The position numbers were made by a program, and so were the translations under genes. 17,230 nt of DNA from contig CAZLGO010000034.1 of the NCBI GenBank assembly GCA_964559295.1, positions 1-17,230 on the forward strand. Reading direction: 5' to 3'. Positions 14,443-17,230 of this stretch are shown piece after piece. Every line of letters begins with the position of its first letter. The first letter of the stretch is position 1. The notes under the pieces are model-generated. The model saw only the letters and a list, made by a program, of their open reading frames with translations, was not told the DNA's origin and made no database searches. This DNA comes from CAZLGO01 sp964559295 (GTDB lineage: Archaea > Methanobacteriota > Methanobacteria > Methanobacteriales > Methanobacteriaceae).

Positions 14443-15162
14443 CTACATCAGAAGCATTAAAACTCCAATAGTCAAGGTAAACGCCAAACCAAGAGCAATA
14501 CCTTGTACCTTTCCAGAGTACATCCCTGCAGATAATCTTTGGTCGGCACCAATTGATTTTACCTGTGTTTGTATGTTTCGAATTCTTGCCTCAATTAAGG
14601 CTGTCTCTGGAGTTACAGGTCTCATCTCTTCGCCTACTTCTTCTCTTTCTTTTTCTTCGACTTTAATTACCATTGGTTCTTCTTCGAATGCTCCTGGATC
14701 TTTTTCTATACATTCTTTTACCTTTGATTGGATAGCTGCAGCATCTTCAACGTCTATGAGATCAACGATCTCAAATTGTTCCCTGTATCTTTCGACTCCC
14801 TCAATGGGTATGTTTTCGATGTAGGGTATTGCTCCATCTGCACCTATTATGTTCTTTTTCTCCGGATCAATCCCATTTTCATGAAGTGCTTTCATGCTTT
14901 GACCAACAATGTGTCCCTGTACCTCTGATCCACACAGTACTATGAATCTTATGTTTGGATTGGATATTGTGTTCGATATCACTTTTTCGATTCCGAGATT
15001 CTCTGTTTTACATGGCCCTGCAATGGCAGCACCTGCATCGTGTGGTATGCTTTCTATGTGAGAAGCAAGTGTAACAGCCGCAACAGGACTCTCAGGGTCA
15101 CCAACTATGTAATCTCCAGCCACTATAGGCCATCCTTCTGCAGGTTCTTTTTTTTCAGCCAA
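14443..15162 (-). CDS. mtrA: Methyl-H4MPT:CoM methyltransferase corrinoid subunit MtrA
   Basis: MtrA carries the 5-hydroxybenzimidazolylcobamide cofactor whose cobalt accepts and donates the methyl group; demethylation is coupled to Na+ export. It has 239 residues. The soluble cobamide domain (about 1-175) includes VLCGSEVQGHIVG, with His84 as the cobalt ligand known from Methanothermobacter MtrA at the same number. An acidic linker (EKEREEVGEE) leads to IGADQRL (204-210) and a C-terminal membrane anchor (about 220-239). The start codon is TTG, with an excellent AGGAGGTG 5 bases upstream and the expected MAEKKEPAEGWP N-terminus, so this start is firm despite the rare codon. Confidence 0.97.
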   Translation of the reverse strand: MAEKKEPAEGWPIVAGDYIVGDPESPVAAVTLASHIESIPHDAGAAIAGPCKTENLGIEKVISNTISNPNIRFIVLCGSEVQGHIVGQSMKALHENGIDPEKKNIIGADGAIPYIENIPIEGVERYREQFEIVDLIDVEDAAAIQSKVKECIEKDPGAFEEEPMVIKVEEKEREEVGEEMRPVTPETALIEARIRNIQTQVKSIGADQRLSAGMYSGKVQGIALGLAFTLTIGVLMLLM

Positions 15163-15173
15163 TTTAACACCTC

Positions 15174-15479
15174 CTAATATAGCAGGGCAATTATCAGCAC
15201 AAGCCCTAATATGAACCCATACACTATGTTTGTGAGTTTACCTGCTGTGAGGTATACTCCCTCCCTACCAGGAAAGGAGCCTTCAGACGTTGTGGTTGGA
15301 TCTAAGACATTTAATAGATCTTCTGCAGCGGCCTCTAAGGCACTTATTTGAGTATTTATGCCATCCATTGATAAAACTATGGCTTCTCTGCCGATCATCG
15401 CCCCTACTACTCCAGTGGAAGGGTCAAGAGTCACGTTAAATTCAGGAGCTACTTTTATTAAAGGTAACACTTCTACCAT
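15174..15479 (-). CDS. mtrB: Methyl-H4MPT:CoM methyltransferase subunit MtrB
   Basis: MtrB is a 101-residue subunit with a mostly extramembrane N-terminal part and a single C-terminal membrane helix (about 78-101, NIVYGFILGLVLIIALLY). The start ATG follows GAGGAGGAGGT just three bases after the mtrC stop. It is one of the four small subunits (A, B, F, G) whose helices pack around the MtrCDE membrane core. The sequence is typical in length and position. Confidence 0.94.
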   Translation of the reverse strand: MVEVLPLIKVAPEFNVTLDPSTGVVGAMIGREAIVLSMDGINTQISALEAAAEDLLNVLDPTTTSEGSFPGREGVYLTAGKLTNIVYGFILGLVLIIALLY

Positions 15480-15482
15480 TTT

Positions 15483-16280
15483 TTATACCTCCTCCTCTTT
15501 TGGCCATAGTCCTGTCCATTTAACTGAGGCAGCTTCCTCTGTTGATGCTTTTATAAAGCTTCCAATTGCCCAGAACCATGCTATAGCACCTATCAAGGCT
15601 ATGATCCACCATGTTTTGGACGTTGTCATTGCCAATATTCCTACTATTGTCATTGACAAAAATCCTGTTGAAGCAGCAAGTTTTAGGGTTCTTACTTGGT
15701 TTTCATTTGGACCTAAGCATGCGTTAAATGGATGTTGTATAGCCATCGTGTTCATTATGAAAAGAAGCGCTATGAATCCTGTGCCAACAACTGTTTTTAC
15801 TATCAGTGTTAGATCATAGCTTCCAGCTATAGCTGCAGAAAATCCAAGTACAGACAATGCGGCTGCCCCTGCAAGTTCACTTGTACCTCCTAACAACACT
15901 GGTATTTTCATCTTAAGTGCTTTTAAACCTAAAAATGCGACTACTGCACCCAAGACCATTGAAAGTACAAATCCGAACAGTGGTCCAAGTATTGTCGGAA
16001 TATTGAGTGTCATGACACCTGCAAGACCTGCTATAGAACCTACAATAGCAATTGCAAGGGACATGTATCCAATGGAAGGTGTACCAGTACCTAAACCATA
16101 GCTTGCAACTCTCCTTATTGCATCGGCTCCCCATACTATAGCTGGTACAGCACCTAATGCAGGTAAAATTGGATGAATAGGCGTAAGATAAATTCCTACA
16201 AGTCCTCCTATGACACCCATTGCGATGAGTTTTACTTTTGAGAGGGGTGCTTTAGCTGGTGCTCCTGCTGCAACTGTCAT
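15483..16280 (-). CDS. mtrC: Methyl-H4MPT:CoM methyltransferase membrane subunit MtrC
   Basis: MtrC is an integral membrane subunit (265 residues) with about six to eight hydrophobic helices, for example near 22-45, 70-92, 95-118, 130-150, 155-178 and 205-240. With MtrD and MtrE it forms the membrane core through which Na+ is thought to pass. The segment IQHPFNACLGPNENQ in a loop at about 180-194 is conserved in the family. The ATG directly abuts the mtrD stop codon (TAA-ATG), with AAAGGAGGT inside the last mtrD codons, so translation is coupled. Confidence 0.96.
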   Translation of the reverse strand: MTVAAGAPAKAPLSKVKLIAMGVIGGLVGIYLTPIHPILPALGAVPAIVWGADAIRRVASYGLGTGTPSIGYMSLAIAIVGSIAGLAGVMTLNIPTILGPLFGFVLSMVLGAVVAFLGLKALKMKIPVLLGGTSELAGAAALSVLGFSAAIAGSYDLTLIVKTVVGTGFIALLFIMNTMAIQHPFNACLGPNENQVRTLKLAASTGFLSMTIVGILAMTTSKTWWIIALIGAIAWFWAIGSFIKASTEEAASVKWTGLWPKEEEV

Positions 16281-16997
16281 TTAGATACCTCCTTTAAGTA
16301 GTAATATCGAGAAAATACCAGCTAAGAGAGATGCAATTAAGCATGCAACTATTGCACGTGGTATTCTCTTGAATTTAGGGTCGTGAAATCCTTCTATTGT
16401 ACCACCTATGTTGTAAGAGGCTATAACAGCATTTATAAAGAACACGCCCACAGCAAATATTCCTGCAACTGTGGCAGCTCCTAAAGGACCGTAAGCTAAT
16501 CCTTTAAGCGCCTCGTAGAGAGCATAATAAACCAGTCCTCCACCGATTCCACCGAGGGCACCTCCAATTATGCCACTTATATAGCATACACTTGGAAGTC
16601 CGTGACCTTCTGTACCTGGTGTTACGTACTTTTCTTGTGGTAATCTTGTTATGGGATCAACTGCAACTTTTGCTGACGCTGGAACACATCCAACACCATA
16701 GACATAGATGAGGTTACCCACAAGCATGGTGATCCCTATCATAAGCGCTGCACCTATCGCGCCTGAAGCGCAAATCAAAGTTAAAACCCACCACCACGGT
16801 CCTGATACTCCCGTCATCGCTGCCGCTGTTATAAGACCTGTCATACCAGAACCTGCTGCAAGCATGGGAGTACCTGTTCCAACTCCTGTAGCTGTTGCTA
16901 TAGCTGCTGGTGCACCACCTACTGGTATGAAGTGAACTCCACCACCTATCAGGATTCCTCCTACTGTTATAGCACCAATTAACGTTAATGGATCCAT
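16281..16997 (-). CDS. mtrD: Methyl-H4MPT:CoM methyltransferase membrane subunit MtrD
   Basis: MtrD is an integral membrane protein (238 residues from the chosen start) with about six hydrophobic helices. Conserved polar loops such as DPITRLPQEKYVTPGTEGHG (about 115-134) and SYNIGGTIEGFHDPKFKR (about 195-213) are visible. Two ATG codons stand in tandem at 17000 and 16997; the second has the better distance (7 bases) to AAGGAGG and gives the usual MDP N-terminus, so it was chosen. MtrD is part of the Na+-translocating MtrCDE core. It is spaced 10-13 bases from mtrE. Confidence 0.95.
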   Translation of the reverse strand: MDPLTLIGAITVGGILIGGGVHFIPVGGAPAAIATATGVGTGTPMLAAGSGMTGLITAAAMTGVSGPWWWVLTLICASGAIGAALMIGITMLVGNLIYVYGVGCVPASAKVAVDPITRLPQEKYVTPGTEGHGLPSVCYISGIIGGALGGIGGGLVYYALYEALKGLAYGPLGAATVAGIFAVGVFFINAVIASYNIGGTIEGFHDPKFKRIPRAIVACLIASLLAGIFSILLLKGGI

Positions 16998-17009
16998 CAT
17001 AAAACCTCC

Positions 17010-17230
17010 TTATTCCTTGTATGGTCCATAGGTATTTCTTGCAAAGGATTCTATCCTTGCGTTAAGCAATATCAAGAGCAAGATTATCACAATGCCTGCG
17101 ATTACTCCTCCTGTGGCTCCAAATACGATAGTTGTCCAGAAGCTCAAGAAAACTATAAGACCAAACGTAAAACCTGTTAGCGGACCACCGTATTTGGCAC
17201 AGAAGTTTACAACGTCTATGGAATTTCTTG
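17010..17230 (-). CDS. mtrE: Methyl-H4MPT:CoM methyltransferase membrane subunit MtrE (5' part outside window)
   Basis: Only the C-terminal part, about 73 residues, lies in the window. The minus-strand frame runs from the window edge to a TAA at 17010-17012 and ends in LNARIESFARNTYGPYKE. Two hydrophobic helices (GFTFGLIVFLSFWTTIVFGA and VIAGIVIILLLILL) follow a loop containing DVVNFCAKYGGPL, the pattern of MtrE. It is the first gene of mtrEDCBAFGH, so the operon promoter lies outside the window. It is incomplete because of the window edge, not because of a mutation. Confidence 0.93.
   Translation of the reverse strand, partial: RNSIDVVNFCAKYGGPLTGFTFGLIVFLSFWTTIVFGATGGVIAGIVIILLLILLNARIESFARNTYGPYKE

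Overview
The window comes from a methanogenic archaeon. It carries eight genes of the Na+-pumping methyl-H4MPT:coenzyme M methyltransferase (mtrE-D-C-B-A-F-G-H, mtrE cut by the window edge), the F420-non-reducing [NiFe] hydrogenase operon (mvhD-G-A-B, mvhB cut by the other edge), a methanogenesis marker protein 14 gene and an archaeal-type cobY. Promoters have archaeal TATA boxes and most genes start behind AGGAGGT-like ribosome binding sites. Separate mtrF and mtrG genes, the mtrEDCBAFGH order and an mvh operon ending in a polyferredoxin gene fit Methanobacteriales-like hydrogenotrophic (class I) methanogens best. The genus cannot be fixed from sequence alone; the DNA is moderately AT-rich, which argues against typical Methanothermobacter.

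Layout. 1-3755 (minus): mvhDGAB, the hydrogenase that supplies H2 electrons to heterodisulfide reductase, with its own promoter at about 3825. 3863-4630 (minus): a solitary trpC. 4681-4690: one palindromic TATA element between trpC and the divergent sufC. 4756-6719 (plus): sufC-sufB, a two-gene Fe-S assembly system with overlapping genes. 6752-7324 (minus): a small HEAT-repeat protein with a nearly unmutated internal duplication. 7489-7980 (plus): a stand-alone formaldehyde-activating enzyme. 8041-10308 (minus): a double rhodanese followed by a metallo-beta-lactamase/double-rhodanese fusion, which looks like a sulfane-sulfur handling pair. 10465-12811 (minus): marker protein 14, cobY and a PRC-barrel protein as one compact operon. 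12950-12988: hairpin plus oligo-T terminator of the mtr operon. 13011-17230 (minus): mtrH-G-F-A-B-C-D-E.

How the genes work together. Mtr moves the methyl group from methyl-H4MPT to CoM through the corrinoid on MtrA and pumps Na+. Mvh regenerates CoM/CoB thiols with H2 by flavin-based electron bifurcation with Hdr. CobY makes an intermediate of the corrinoid that MtrA needs, and SufBC would supply the many Fe-S clusters of Mvh. The most promising uncharacterised part is the marker 14-cobY-PRC operon directly downstream of mtrH: marker 14 looks like an ASKHA-fold ATPase, and its position suggests, as a hypothesis, a role in ATP-dependent activation of the Mtr corrinoid. The MBL/rhodanese pair is the second: its metal site keeps the iron triad of persulfide dioxygenases but has lost two of the other ligands.

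No gene-free stretch exceeds 300 bases. No rRNA, tRNA, CRISPR array or insertion sequence was recognised.
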